Below, one piece after another: positions 1 to 5,127 of a DNA stretch of 7,709 nucleotides (within the stretch, counting starts at the first letter, position 1; the number at the start of each line of letters is the position of its first letter). This stretch comes from Ruminococcus sp. CAG:382 (GTDB lineage: Bacteria; Bacillota; Clostridia; Oscillospirales; CAG-382), in contig FR892178.1 in the NCBI GenBank assembly GCA_000433115.1, positions 14,893 to 22,601 of the forward strand. The letters run 5' to 3'. The translations under genes were made by a program, and so were the position numbers. The notes beneath the pieces are model-generated. The model ran no database searches and was not told the origin of the DNA. It saw only the letters and a program-made list of their open reading frames with translations.

Positions 1-50
1 GGTTACCCGCTTGCTTTGGGAGCGTGTGACCGCCTCGTGAGCCGACCGCC
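1..50 (+). pseudogene. Possible decayed tRNA-Pro remnant, cut by the window edge
   Basis: The first bases look like the middle of a tRNA-Pro gene: a D-loop-like GGTTA, then a TTGC/GCG-type anticodon stem around the loop TTTGGGA (anticodon TGG). After TTTGGGAGC the sequence no longer folds as a T arm. Instead it carries a direct repeat GACCGCC (28-34 and 44-50). The piece is read as the oldest of three stacked tRNA-Pro units because 170-209 shows the same pattern, tRNA-like up to TTTGGGAGC and then diverged. The 5' end lies outside the window, so this call rests on resemblance only. Confidence 0.3.
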
Positions 51-90
51 GAAAGCTCGCAAAATCTCCGTTTTCCTCGTGTTTTCTCGC

Positions 91-120
91 TTTTTTGCCG
101 ATATATGTTTCGGCAAAAAA
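91..120. repeat. 10-11 bp hairpin in attachment region
   Basis: TTTTTTGCCGA (91-101) pairs with TCGGCAAAAAA (110-120) around an 8-base loop. The A/T runs lie inside the stem, so no U tract follows the hairpin on either strand and it is not a good intrinsic terminator. It sits directly before the first TTGACCA repeat pair and may be part of an integrase or host-factor binding region. Confidence 0.6.
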
Positions 121-123
121 CTT

Positions 124-142
124 TTGACCACAGATTTGACCA
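124..142 (+). repeat. TTGACCA direct repeat pair, unit 1 (candidate integrase arm sites)
   Basis: TTGACCA occurs at 124-130 and 136-142, 12 bp start to start, about one helical turn. A weaker CGACCACA follows at 149-156. The same paired arrangement recurs at 312-330 and 531-548, each time in one tRNA-Pro unit. Closely spaced direct repeats near att are the usual form of arm-type sites for integrases with an N-terminal AP2-like domain (Tn916 Int family), which both integrases here have. The alternative is a -35-like element (TTGACC) for the tRNA unit that follows. Confidence 0.45.
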
Positions 143-169
143 CTTACACGACCACAATTTAATAACTAT

Positions 170-235
170 CGGGGTGTAGCGCAGTTGATAGCGCGCCGCA
201 TTTGGGAGCTAAAGGTCGCTACCCGATCCCCTCTT
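170..235 (+). pseudogene. tRNA-Pro 5' half remnant
   Basis: 170-209 matches the 5' half of the intact tRNA-Pro at 370: acceptor strand CGGGGTG, a D arm with paired GCGC/GCGC, and the anticodon loop TTTGGGA. Beyond that the halves do not match. The bases after the loop (GCTAA) cannot pair with CCGCA to form the anticodon stem, and no T arm, acceptor 3' strand or CCA is present, although GGTCGCT...GATCCCC at 214-231 faintly recalls the end of a tRNA. The break at the anticodon loop fits a recombination crossover there, a common site for tyrosine recombinases. It is unlikely to give a functional tRNA. Confidence 0.55.
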
Positions 236-286
236 CAAAAAAGCGAGGAAACGCGAGAAAAACGAAGGAAAAACGAGCATTTGCCG

Positions 287-330
287 TTTGACCTATCCTC
301 GCAAAAGTGGTTTGACCACAATTTTGACCA
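287..330 (+). repeat. TTGACC direct repeats, unit 2 (candidate integrase arm sites)
   Basis: TTTGACCT at 287-294 is followed by TTGACCA at 312-318 and 324-330, the last two 12 bp apart. The first lies in a small inverted repeat (GTGGT 307-311 / ACCAC 315-319). Immediately after the pair is AGTTCT GTG AGAACT (330-344), a second dyad. Same interpretation as the pair at 124-142: candidate integrase arm sites, or part of the promoter region of the tRNA at 370. Confidence 0.45.
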
Positions 331-369
331 GTTCTGTGAGAACTACAATTTTATAAGTTTTTTCACCAT

Positions 370-445
370 CGAGGTGTAGCGCAATTGGTAGCGCGCCTGG
401 TTTGGGACCAGGATGCTGCAGGTTCGAGTCCTGTCACTTCGACCA
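370..445 (+). tRNA. tRNA-Pro (anticodon TGG), CCA encoded
   Basis: A full cloverleaf can be drawn. The acceptor stem CGAGGTG (370-376) pairs with CACTTCG (435-441), with one G-T pair. The D arm is closed by GCGC/GCGC. The anticodon stem CCTGG/CCAGG holds the loop TTTGGGA, giving anticodon TGG, which reads CCA and other CCN proline codons. The T arm GCAGG/CCTGT encloses TTCGAGT. Discriminator A442 is followed by the encoded CCA at 443-445. Its 3' end faces the recombinase genes, the classic position of an integrative-element attachment site in which the element restores an intact tRNA. The remnants upstream suggest repeated use of this target. Confidence 0.95.
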
Positions 446-451
446 AAAATC

Positions 452-494
452 GACCGTTTTTAAGGCTTAAATCCCTTGAAAACGGTCATTTTTT
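452..494 (+). terminator. Intrinsic terminator of tRNA-Pro
   Basis: Seven bases after the encoded CCA, 452-465 pairs with 474-487 (14 bp including one G-T, outer arm GACCGTTTT / AAAACGGTC) around an 8-base loop, followed by ATTTTTT at 488-494. Orientation and spacing fit a terminator for the tRNA transcript. Confidence 0.85.
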
Positions 495-530
495 CAATAT
501 TCTGCACAATTTCTTGTTTCGCAGAAAATT

Positions 531-571
531 TTGACCACAATTTGACCAGTACAGAACTGGTCAAATTTGAC
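531..571. repeat. TTGACCA repeats plus perfect 12-bp inverted repeat, unit 3
   Basis: TTGACCA occurs at 531-537 and 542-548 (11 bp apart), then inverted (TGGTCAA) at 558-564, and a partial TTTGAC at 566-571. The middle copies form a perfect inverted repeat: AATTTGACCAGT (539-550) and ACTGGTCAAATT (556-567) around ACAGA. Lying between the attachment tRNA and the integrase genes, this is the best candidate for an integrase arm-site cluster. An RNA hairpin or the target of another DNA-binding protein cannot be excluded. Confidence 0.6.
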
Positions 572-622
572 GAACCTCGATATGTATTTGCGTCTCTTTC
601 CTTGGAGCAATCAATGCAAGCA

Positions 623-651
623 ATTTTAGCGTGATTTTTTTGCAGGTTCAA
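623..651 (-). promoter_or_regulatory. Possible leftward promoter into the att region
   Basis: On the minus strand TTGAAC (651-646) and TAAAAT (628-623) are separated by exactly 17 bases. There is no start codon with a good ribosome binding site downstream, so it would produce an RNA running across the TTGACCA repeats toward the tRNA terminator. The region is A/T-rich and this may be chance. Confidence 0.25.
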
Positions 652-680
652 GTAAAAATCAGCAATTGTCTTTGTAATCG

Positions 681-724
681 AAGAAAAACAAACGCCGAAA
701 GTGTTTTTCATCACTTTCGGCGTT
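681..724 (-). terminator. Strong intrinsic terminator at end of the leftward gene block
   Basis: AACGCCGAAAGTG (691-703) pairs perfectly with CACTTTCGGCGTT (712-724), 13 bp around an 8-base loop. On the minus strand it is followed by TTTGTTTTTC. It lies three bases beyond the stop of the small gene at 728-922 and probably ends the whole leftward transcript. Confidence 0.85.
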
Positions 725-727
725 CTC

Positions 728-922
728 TTACTTTGTTGCATGCAGACGTACAATATCTCTCATGATATGTAGGATAAAATCAAACCATGCAACGATTCCA
801 ATCTTTTTGGGATATCCATTCTCTCTCACAAAGAGCATAGCTTTGATTATTACTTCGGGGCTTTCGTTTGGGTATAAGCTTTGAACGTATGCCACGTCCA
901 TTCCTGTTGTATCGTATTTCAT
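728..922 (-). CDS. Small hypothetical protein (64 aa)
   Basis: I do not recognise this protein. The ATG at 922 is preceded on the minus strand by GGAGG with a five-base gap, a strong ribosome binding site, so I prefer it to the start 11 codons further upstream, which would read through the integrase terminator. The product is mixed-charge with a region around residues 15-35 rich in alternating hydrophobic and charged residues, and a C-terminal segment (about 41-60, containing VAWFDFILHIMRDIV) that would form an amphipathic helix. It has no cysteine cluster, signal peptide or clear HTH. It is the last gene of the leftward block, between two terminators, nearest the attachment site. That position is typical of small accessory genes of integrative elements, but no function can be assigned. 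Confidence 0.6.
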   Translation of the reverse strand: MKYDTTGMDVAYVQSLYPNESPEVIIKAMLFVRENGYPKKIGIVAWFDFILHIMRDIVRLHATK

Positions 923-935
923 TTTTCCTCCAAGC

Positions 936-970
936 GAAAACAGCGCCGAGAGCAAATGTCTCGGCGCTGT
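936..970 (-). terminator. Hairpin after integrase, probable leaky terminator
   Basis: ACAGCGCCGAGA (940-951) pairs perfectly with TCTCGGCGCTGT (959-970), a GC-rich 12-bp stem with a 7-base loop. On the minus strand only TTTTCGC follows, a short U tract, so some read-through into the 64-residue gene is likely. It starts seven bases after the integrase stop. Confidence 0.6.
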
Positions 971-977
971 AGTTTTG

Positions 978-2432
978 TTACAGGCTCATGTCTTTCATCT
1001 GTTCTTTCTCTGCTTGTATTTGTTGACGAACCTCTACGATCATTTCGTCGAGGAGCCGTTCGCATTCTTCTTTTGTTTTGGCGTACACGTTATGAGCTTC
1101 GCGCTTGCCCTGGGCATTTGTTGGCGTGAACCTTCCTTCCCACAGGTTTTCGCTGATCTGATAGATCCCTCCGGTGCCGCTTTTTCTGATCTTTCCTTGT
1201 TTGGGCTTGAAGTCAGTCATCGTGCGTTCGCGTTTTTTTGGCGTTGGAACGGCATCTTCTCTTATCGCTGTATCAACCTTGCCGATGCCTTTATCGATCT
1301 TCTGAGCGGCGCTTATCTGCATCTCCGTCGTGATATGGCTGTAGACGTCAAGCGTGGTCGCAGACGAGACATGACCTATCATTGCGGATAGCGTTTTTAC
1401 GTCCATTCCATGCTCGAGAGCCATCGTTGCGAAGGTATGGCGCAAGTCGTGAAAGCGAATACGCTTACATTCCGCACGTTCCAGCACAAGCTGCATCTTG
1501 CTGTACACGGTATGGGGATCTCTCGGTGAATCATCTGTTTTTACAGGCGAAGGAAAAATCCACTTTGATCCGTTGGTGCTCGGCTGATACGCCTTCAGCA
1601 TTTTCAGCACTGAAGGAGGCAGCACAACAGTTCTGATTGATGACTTAGTCTTCGGAGGAAAGGTTTTCAGTTCGCCGTTGACTCGGCTCACTTGTCTTTC
1701 GACACGAAGTTCTCCGGTGGTAAAGTTCAGATCCTTCCATTGCAAGCCCATCAGCTCTCCGCGACGAAGTCCTGTCGATAGATCGAGCAGAAAGATTTCA
1801 TAGTATCCATCGTACTTTGCTTGAATCAGAAATCTTTGCATTTCATCGTGCGTGAGCACCTGCATCTCTCTTGCCTTTTTGGGCGGGAGCTTACAGCCAA
1901 TTGCGGGGTTCATTGTAATGAGCCCTTCCTTGACTGCCTTTTCAAGTGCCATACGGCAGCTTGCATGACAACCTCTTACCATACGATCCGACAGTCCATT
2001 TCCTTGCTGTTCGGTATATTGGAGTCTTCCGGTGGTTTTGAGGTGTGTATAGAAGTTCTGCAAGTCATTCTGCGTGAGCTTATCGAGCTTGATCTCTCCA
2101 AGCACGGGAATGATATGTTGATAGATCCTATTCTCGTAGCTCGGGCGAGTTGTTTCCCGAATGGTCTGCTTACAGTAGTTCTGATACCACAGATCCATCC
2201 ATTCGCCGAAGCTCATACTTGATTTTGCTTGCGTGGGTAATCTTCCGGTTATGTGGTAACTCTCATTCTGTAATTCCTTCAGCTTCTTTGCACATTCGGT
2301 TTTAGTGGGTGCAAAGACGCTCTTGGATTTGGGTTTACCGTTATCGTCATAGCCGATAATAATTCGGCCTTCCCATCGACCGTCCTTGCGTTCTCTTATA
2401 GTACCGGCTCCGTTTTTTCTTCTTCCAGCCAT
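978..2432 (-). CDS. Tyrosine recombinase (integrase) with an extra C-terminal arm-like domain
   Basis: This is a site-specific recombinase that would integrate or excise the element at the tRNA. The 484-residue product has an N-terminal AP2-like arm-binding domain (about 7-55), a SAM-like core-binding domain (about 72-180) and a catalytic domain (about 190-375). The active-site set is complete: R223 in TGLRRGEL, K261 or K263, H328 and R331 in HDLRH, H354 in the IGH motif and nucleophile Y364 in LDVYSH. Family members usually end soon after the tyrosine, but here about 115 residues follow. Residues 418-464 (GGIYQISENLWEGRF, then YAKTKEECERLLDEM) resemble the N-terminal domain (GTIRERKDGRWEGRI, APTKTECAKKLKEL), so the arm-binding fold seems duplicated. 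The ATG at 2432 has an AAGGA site about nine bases upstream and lies inside the end of the preceding integrase (37-base overlap), implying coupled translation. Confidence 0.9.
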   Translation of the reverse strand: MAGRRKNGAGTIRERKDGRWEGRIIIGYDDNGKPKSKSVFAPTKTECAKKLKELQNESYHITGRLPTQAKSSMSFGEWMDLWYQNYCKQTIRETTRPSYENRIYQHIIPVLGEIKLDKLTQNDLQNFYTHLKTTGRLQYTEQQGNGLSDRMVRGCHASCRMALEKAVKEGLITMNPAIGCKLPPKKAREMQVLTHDEMQRFLIQAKYDGYYEIFLLDLSTGLRRGELMGLQWKDLNFTTGELRVERQVSRVNGELKTFPPKTKSSIRTVVLPPSVLKMLKAYQPSTNGSKWIFPSPVKTDDSPRDPHTVYSKMQLVLERAECKRIRFHDLRHTFATMALEHGMDVKTLSAMIGHVSSATTLDVYSHITTEMQISAAQKIDKGIGKVDTAIREDAVPTPKKRERTMTDFKPKQGKIRKSGTGGIYQISENLWEGRFTPTNAQGKREAHNVYAKTKEECERLLDEMIVEVRQQIQAEKEQMKDMSL

Positions 2433-3598
2433 GGCATTAAGTCCTTTCCGAGTATTTCTTCCATAAAGTCACCCACGATTTCGGATGCACGGAATTGCAT
2501 CTCGTTGGTAACGTGAGTATACGTATCAAGTGTAAATGATGCGTTGGTATGTCCGAGGATTCCCGACAGGGTCTTGGCATCTACACCGCTTTTTAGAGCG
2601 TGTGTTGCGAAGGTGTGTCGGAGGTCGTGGAAGCGTATCGAGGGCAGTTCAAGATCCTGTAGTATCTGTTTATGCCTATGGTACGCTCCACTCGGTGCAA
2701 CAGGCTTTCCGGGATACTTTATACTCGGAAACATCCAATCACCTTTGTATTTTTCTTTTCTGCGCAACAATACTTGGAAGGTGCTGTCCGGCAGTTTGAT
2801 CATTCTTTTGCCTTTTTCGGTTTTGGGATCTCCGACCGTGATGTTTTTACCGCTGACGGTTCTTCCGATGGATCGCTGTATCTTCAGCGTTCCTTTCTTA
2901 TCATCGAAGTCCTCCCATTTGAGACCACAGATCTCACCAAGGCGAAGTCCTGTTGTTAATTCGAGGTAGAAGAAGTCGTGCCATACAGGATCCGTCTTAA
3001 TCGCGTCCATGTATTTCTCTAACTGTTCCTCGTTGAGTACAGCCATCTCTTTATAGTTGCATCCGGGAACCTCAGTTCCTTCGGTTGGATTGCTCGCTAT
3101 CAGTCTTTTTCGCTGAGCTTCATCCATCGCCTCATGGAACATCATGTGAAGCCGTCTGACTGATGAGTCAGCCATCTCGGTTCCAAGCTCCGTTACGTTC
3201 TTCTTGCGCCCTGACTTTTTGTACTTGTTATACATTCTCTGACAATCAGCAGTCGTGAGTAGCTTGACGGACTTGTCGCCTATGTACTCACAGATAACAT
3301 CACACAGACGTCGGTATCCCTGAATAGTGGAAGGTCTGAGCTTCGGCTCAACATATTCCTTCATCCATTTGTCGAGCCATTCGCGTACTGTCATACCACT
3401 TTCTTCTGTCAGTTCGACACCCTTATAGTCATCGATGAGCTTTCGGAGTTTAGGCATCAACTCTTTCTGCGTTTTGGCAAACACGGATTTGTATATCGGC
3501 TTGCCGTTTTCTTTATGTCCTACGGTGATGAAGCCTTCCCATCGACCGTCAGTTCTTTTTCGAACGGTTCCTTCGCCGTTCGGTCTTTTGCTTGCCAT
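2396..3598 (-). CDS. Tyrosine recombinase (integrase), Tn916-Int-like
   Basis: This is a second complete tyrosine recombinase of 400 residues, close to the usual length for Tn916-type integrases. Domains in order are the AP2-like arm-binding domain (about 7-55, GTVRKRTDGRWEGFI), the core-binding domain (about 68-180) and the catalytic domain (about 185-375). Catalytic residues are R219 in TGLRLGEI, K259 in DPKT, H324 and R327 in HDLRH, H350 in LGH and Y360 in LDTYTH. It is a paralogue of the integrase that follows; the two share domain order and even a DNA stretch coding for DGRWEG (2369-2386 and 3533-3550). A strong AGGAGGT stands seven bases before the ATG at 3598. It follows the excisionase-like gene in the usual xis-int order and overlaps the next integrase, so the two are probably made together and may act on different sites or as a mixed complex. 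Confidence 0.93.
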   Translation of the reverse strand: MASKRPNGEGTVRKRTDGRWEGFITVGHKENGKPIYKSVFAKTQKELMPKLRKLIDDYKGVELTEESGMTVREWLDKWMKEYVEPKLRPSTIQGYRRLCDVICEYIGDKSVKLLTTADCQRMYNKYKKSGRKKNVTELGTEMADSSVRRLHMMFHEAMDEAQRKRLIASNPTEGTEVPGCNYKEMAVLNEEQLEKYMDAIKTDPVWHDFFYLELTTGLRLGEICGLKWEDFDDKKGTLKIQRSIGRTVSGKNITVGDPKTEKGKRMIKLPDSTFQVLLRRKEKYKGDWMFPSIKYPGKPVAPSGAYHRHKQILQDLELPSIRFHDLRHTFATHALKSGVDAKTLSGILGHTNASFTLDTYTHVTNEMQFRASEIVGDFMEEILGKDLMPWLEEEKTEPVL

Positions 3599-3631
3599 GT
3601 TGACACCTCCTGTTTTAGCTCAACACATTAC

Positions 3632-3673
3632 CACGAACACTTTCCAAAGTCCAGATAGAATAGGCGGTTCGTG
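3632..3673. repeat. Inverted repeat between xis-like gene and integrase
   Basis: CACGAAC (3632-3638) and GTTCGTG (3667-3673) form a 7-bp inverted repeat with 28 bases between, and ACTTT/AAAGT lies inside it (3639-3650). It occupies the 107-base gap between the excisionase-like gene and the first integrase, which otherwise holds only the integrase ribosome binding site. It could be a binding site for the excisionase or a hairpin that reduces integrase expression. I see no convincing promoter here. Confidence 0.35.
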
Positions 3674-3705
3674 AAACTTTATCATTTCAGACGTATTCTC
3701 TTTGT

Positions 3706-3909
3706 TTACTGCGTCATCTTTTCTTCAAGCCAAGCAACGAGCTTGTCTCTCGGAACGACGATTCGGCTTCCGATCTTGATTGCGGGAAAATCCTTCTCGT
3801 GCATCAGTTCATAACCGGACGATTGAGAAATGCCAAGAAGCTTGGCAACGGTAGCTACGTTGAGAAACATCGGAAGGTCATCATAAGTTTTATATACGGT
3901 TTCGGTCAT
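3706..3909 (-). CDS. Excisionase-family HTH protein (67 aa)
   Basis: This is a small MerR-like winged-helix protein of the HTH_17/excisionase type. After a short acidic lead, residues 15-64 carry the family pattern: a helix beginning LNVATVAKLLGIS, a recognition helix SSGYELMHEKDFPA, then the wing IKIGSRIVVPRDKLVAWLEE. Such proteins bind DNA near att and bias the integrase toward excision, or act as AlpA-like transcriptional activators. The position one gene upstream of the integrase pair and the size favour the recombination directionality role. GGAGG lies nine bases upstream of the ATG at 3909. The function is inferred from family and context; HTH_17 proteins are diverse, so a purely regulatory role is possible. 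Confidence 0.85.
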   Translation of the reverse strand: MTETVYKTYDDLPMFLNVATVAKLLGISQSSGYELMHEKDFPAIKIGSRIVVPRDKLVAWLEEKMTQ

Positions 3910-3946
3910 TTGTGATTACCTCCTTATCACTATGTATGTGTCCAAC

Positions 3947-4321
3947 TCAGTTGAACACTTTTTCGATGCCGGTGTAGGTGTATCCTAATCGGCAGATATG
4001 AATTGCTGTTACAAACAGCTCGAAGAGTTGATCAGGGACGAGATACCGATCGCAGATGTCCTTTAGTGTGATGTGCGTCTCACCGTGGTAGATGTCCTTT
4101 GCAACGATGAACACAGTGTAGTTGTTTGTGGTGTATTCCTTAGGGCGGATCTTTGAAAAGTCGATCACTTTTCGCTCGATCTCGTACTTGGCTGCCCTCC
4201 ACAGATCTCGGTCGGCAGTAAGTAAATAAAGAGCTGCAAGGTATTCATTGGGGCATTTACAAGGATTGCCGTTGACCTGCTCTTCGAAGATTCTCTGATG
4301 CGTCTTGTTTTTATAGTACAT
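3947..4321 (-). CDS. Conserved-looking mobile-element protein, unknown function (124 aa)
   Basis: I do not recognise this protein with confidence. I choose the ATG at 4321 because GGAGG lies seven bases upstream; an earlier in-frame ATG, 14 codons upstream, lacks such a site and overlaps the toxin gene. The N terminus (MYYKNKTHQRIFEE, then NEYLAALYLLTADRDLW) is reminiscent of small Firmicutes element proteins annotated as DUF6075, a comparison from memory only. It is soluble and probably largely helical, with cysteines at 21, 23, 90 and 110 and no transmembrane segment. It starts 17 bases after the toxin gene stop, so the two are almost certainly co-transcribed. That linkage raises the possibility that it affects the toxin, but nothing in its sequence resembles MazE or another known antitoxin. 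Confidence 0.75.
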   Translation of the reverse strand: MYYKNKTHQRIFEEQVNGNPCKCPNEYLAALYLLTADRDLWRAAKYEIERKVIDFSKIRPKEYTTNNYTVFIVAKDIYHGETHITLKDICDRYLVPDQLFELFVTAIHICRLGYTYTGIEKVFN

Positions 4322-4338
4322 TTCGTTTTCCTCCCTGG

Positions 4339-4680
4339 TTACCTTACGATCCCAAGACTGCAAAGAGCTGCGTCCTCAATCAGCGCCATTGTTTTGTCGC
4401 TCACGTGTCCGATCATCGAACAAAGCCTCTTCTTATCAATGGTTCTGATCTGCTCGAGCATTACGATGGAATCATCGGACAAGCCCGAGCTTTCGTCTTT
4501 GACATGTACATGGGTAGGTAGTTTCTTCTTCTGACTGCTTGTTACCATAGCAGCAATGGTCGTGGGGCTATACAGATTCCCAATATCGTTCTGAATCACA
4601 ATTATGGGTCTGTGTCCTTTTTGTTCAGAACCGATAACCGGATCAAGGTCTGCATAATACACGTCGCCTCGTTTAACCAT
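4339..4680 (-). CDS. mazF: MazF/PemK-family endoribonuclease toxin
   Basis: This 113-residue protein has the length and fold signatures of MazF/NdoA/PemK toxins, which cut single-stranded mRNA at short sequences and halt growth unless bound by an antitoxin. The N-terminal motif KRGDVYYADLDPVIGSEQ leads into HRPIIVIQND; R24 and T47/S48 (in VTSS) correspond to the catalytic Arg and Thr/Ser of the Gram-positive enzymes. The C-terminal LEQIRTIDKKRL helix is also typical. AAGGAGGT stands eight bases before the ATG at 4680. No MazE-like gene precedes it: the upstream 430 bases are a hairpin-rich region and the next gene encodes a sigma-like protein. Solitary MazF genes do occur in mobile elements of Clostridia. 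Its role here could be element maintenance or a non-toxic regulatory function. Confidence 0.93.
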   Translation of the reverse strand: MVKRGDVYYADLDPVIGSEQKGHRPIIVIQNDIGNLYSPTTIAAMVTSSQKKKLPTHVHVKDESSGLSDDSIVMLEQIRTIDKKRLCSMIGHVSDKTMALIEDAALCSLGIVR

Positions 4681-4689
4681 GGCGATACC

Positions 4690-5127
4690 TCCTTCGTGTT
4701 ATGTAAGAGGGATCGGCGGTGTTGGCACCGATCCCAAATTCGTTTTGCGTTAATTATGTGCCGTATTCGTTCTTAACCCCTCGGCATAGGCAGACAACAG
4801 ACGAAAGATGGCTGATCTTTCTCATTGGACTCTCACCACCCCCGGGTACTCCGGAAGCCGCGCTTTCGCTACGGAAGTATCATTGTAACCGTTACTTGTC
4901 TTCGCTCTTCTCGGAAGCCATCCGAGAATTTTCCCAACGAGCACAGCTCCTTCGAAAAGGAGCTGTGACTCGGGAATGTCGCTTGTCGCTATCACCTGAC
5001 AATAACGGCAATGTATCTGTTGCAGGTATATTTAATTTTGTCAAGGATCACGAGAGGAGCTGTTTTGTCCTCTCATCCTTTATTGCTGACTTTTTTTCGA
5101 TTTGGACGAAGAAAAAATCAATTTTTT
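4690..5127 (-). ncRNA. Hairpin-dense non-coding region; candidate structured leader or RNA of unknown class
   Basis: No credible gene occupies this 430-base gap, but it is full of pairings. These are 5043-5048+5052-5058 with 5068-5074+5075-5080 (13 bp, CAC bulge); 4994-5002 with 5020-5027; a long stem-loop 4931-4976 whose core is CACAGCTCCTT (4942-4952) against AAGGAGCTGTG (4957-4967) with extra CGAG/CTCG and TTCC/GGAA pairs; TTCTCGGA (4908-4915) with TCCGAGAA (4921-4928); a GAAA-capped stem near 4855-4873; GAAAGAT/ATCTTTC (4803-4821); and GGGATCGG/CCGATCCC (4709-4735), the last just before the toxin ribosome binding site. Placement suggests a leader for the toxin transcript read leftward, but strand is not proven. 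I could not match it to tmRNA, RNase P, 6S, a T-box or a riboswitch I know. An oriT-like DNA structure is another possibility. Confidence 0.45.

Noticed and set aside
460..753. A 97-codon minus-strand open frame
   Set aside because: It runs through the strong terminator hairpin at 691-724 and into the tRNA terminator, overlaps the 64-residue gene, and has no ribosome binding site.
975..2969. Several plus-strand open frames of 80-140 codons
   Set aside because: They are antisense to the two integrases, whose catalytic motifs are complete.
3944..3958. A TTGAACACT stretch recalling the XRE operator
   Set aside because: It lacks the second arm and encodes the last codons of the 124-residue protein.
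4801..4860. GGTGGTGAGAGTCC-type stretch on the minus strand recalls a T-box leader
   Set aside because: There is no antiterminator TGG-ACCGCG motif and no amino-acid-related gene downstream.
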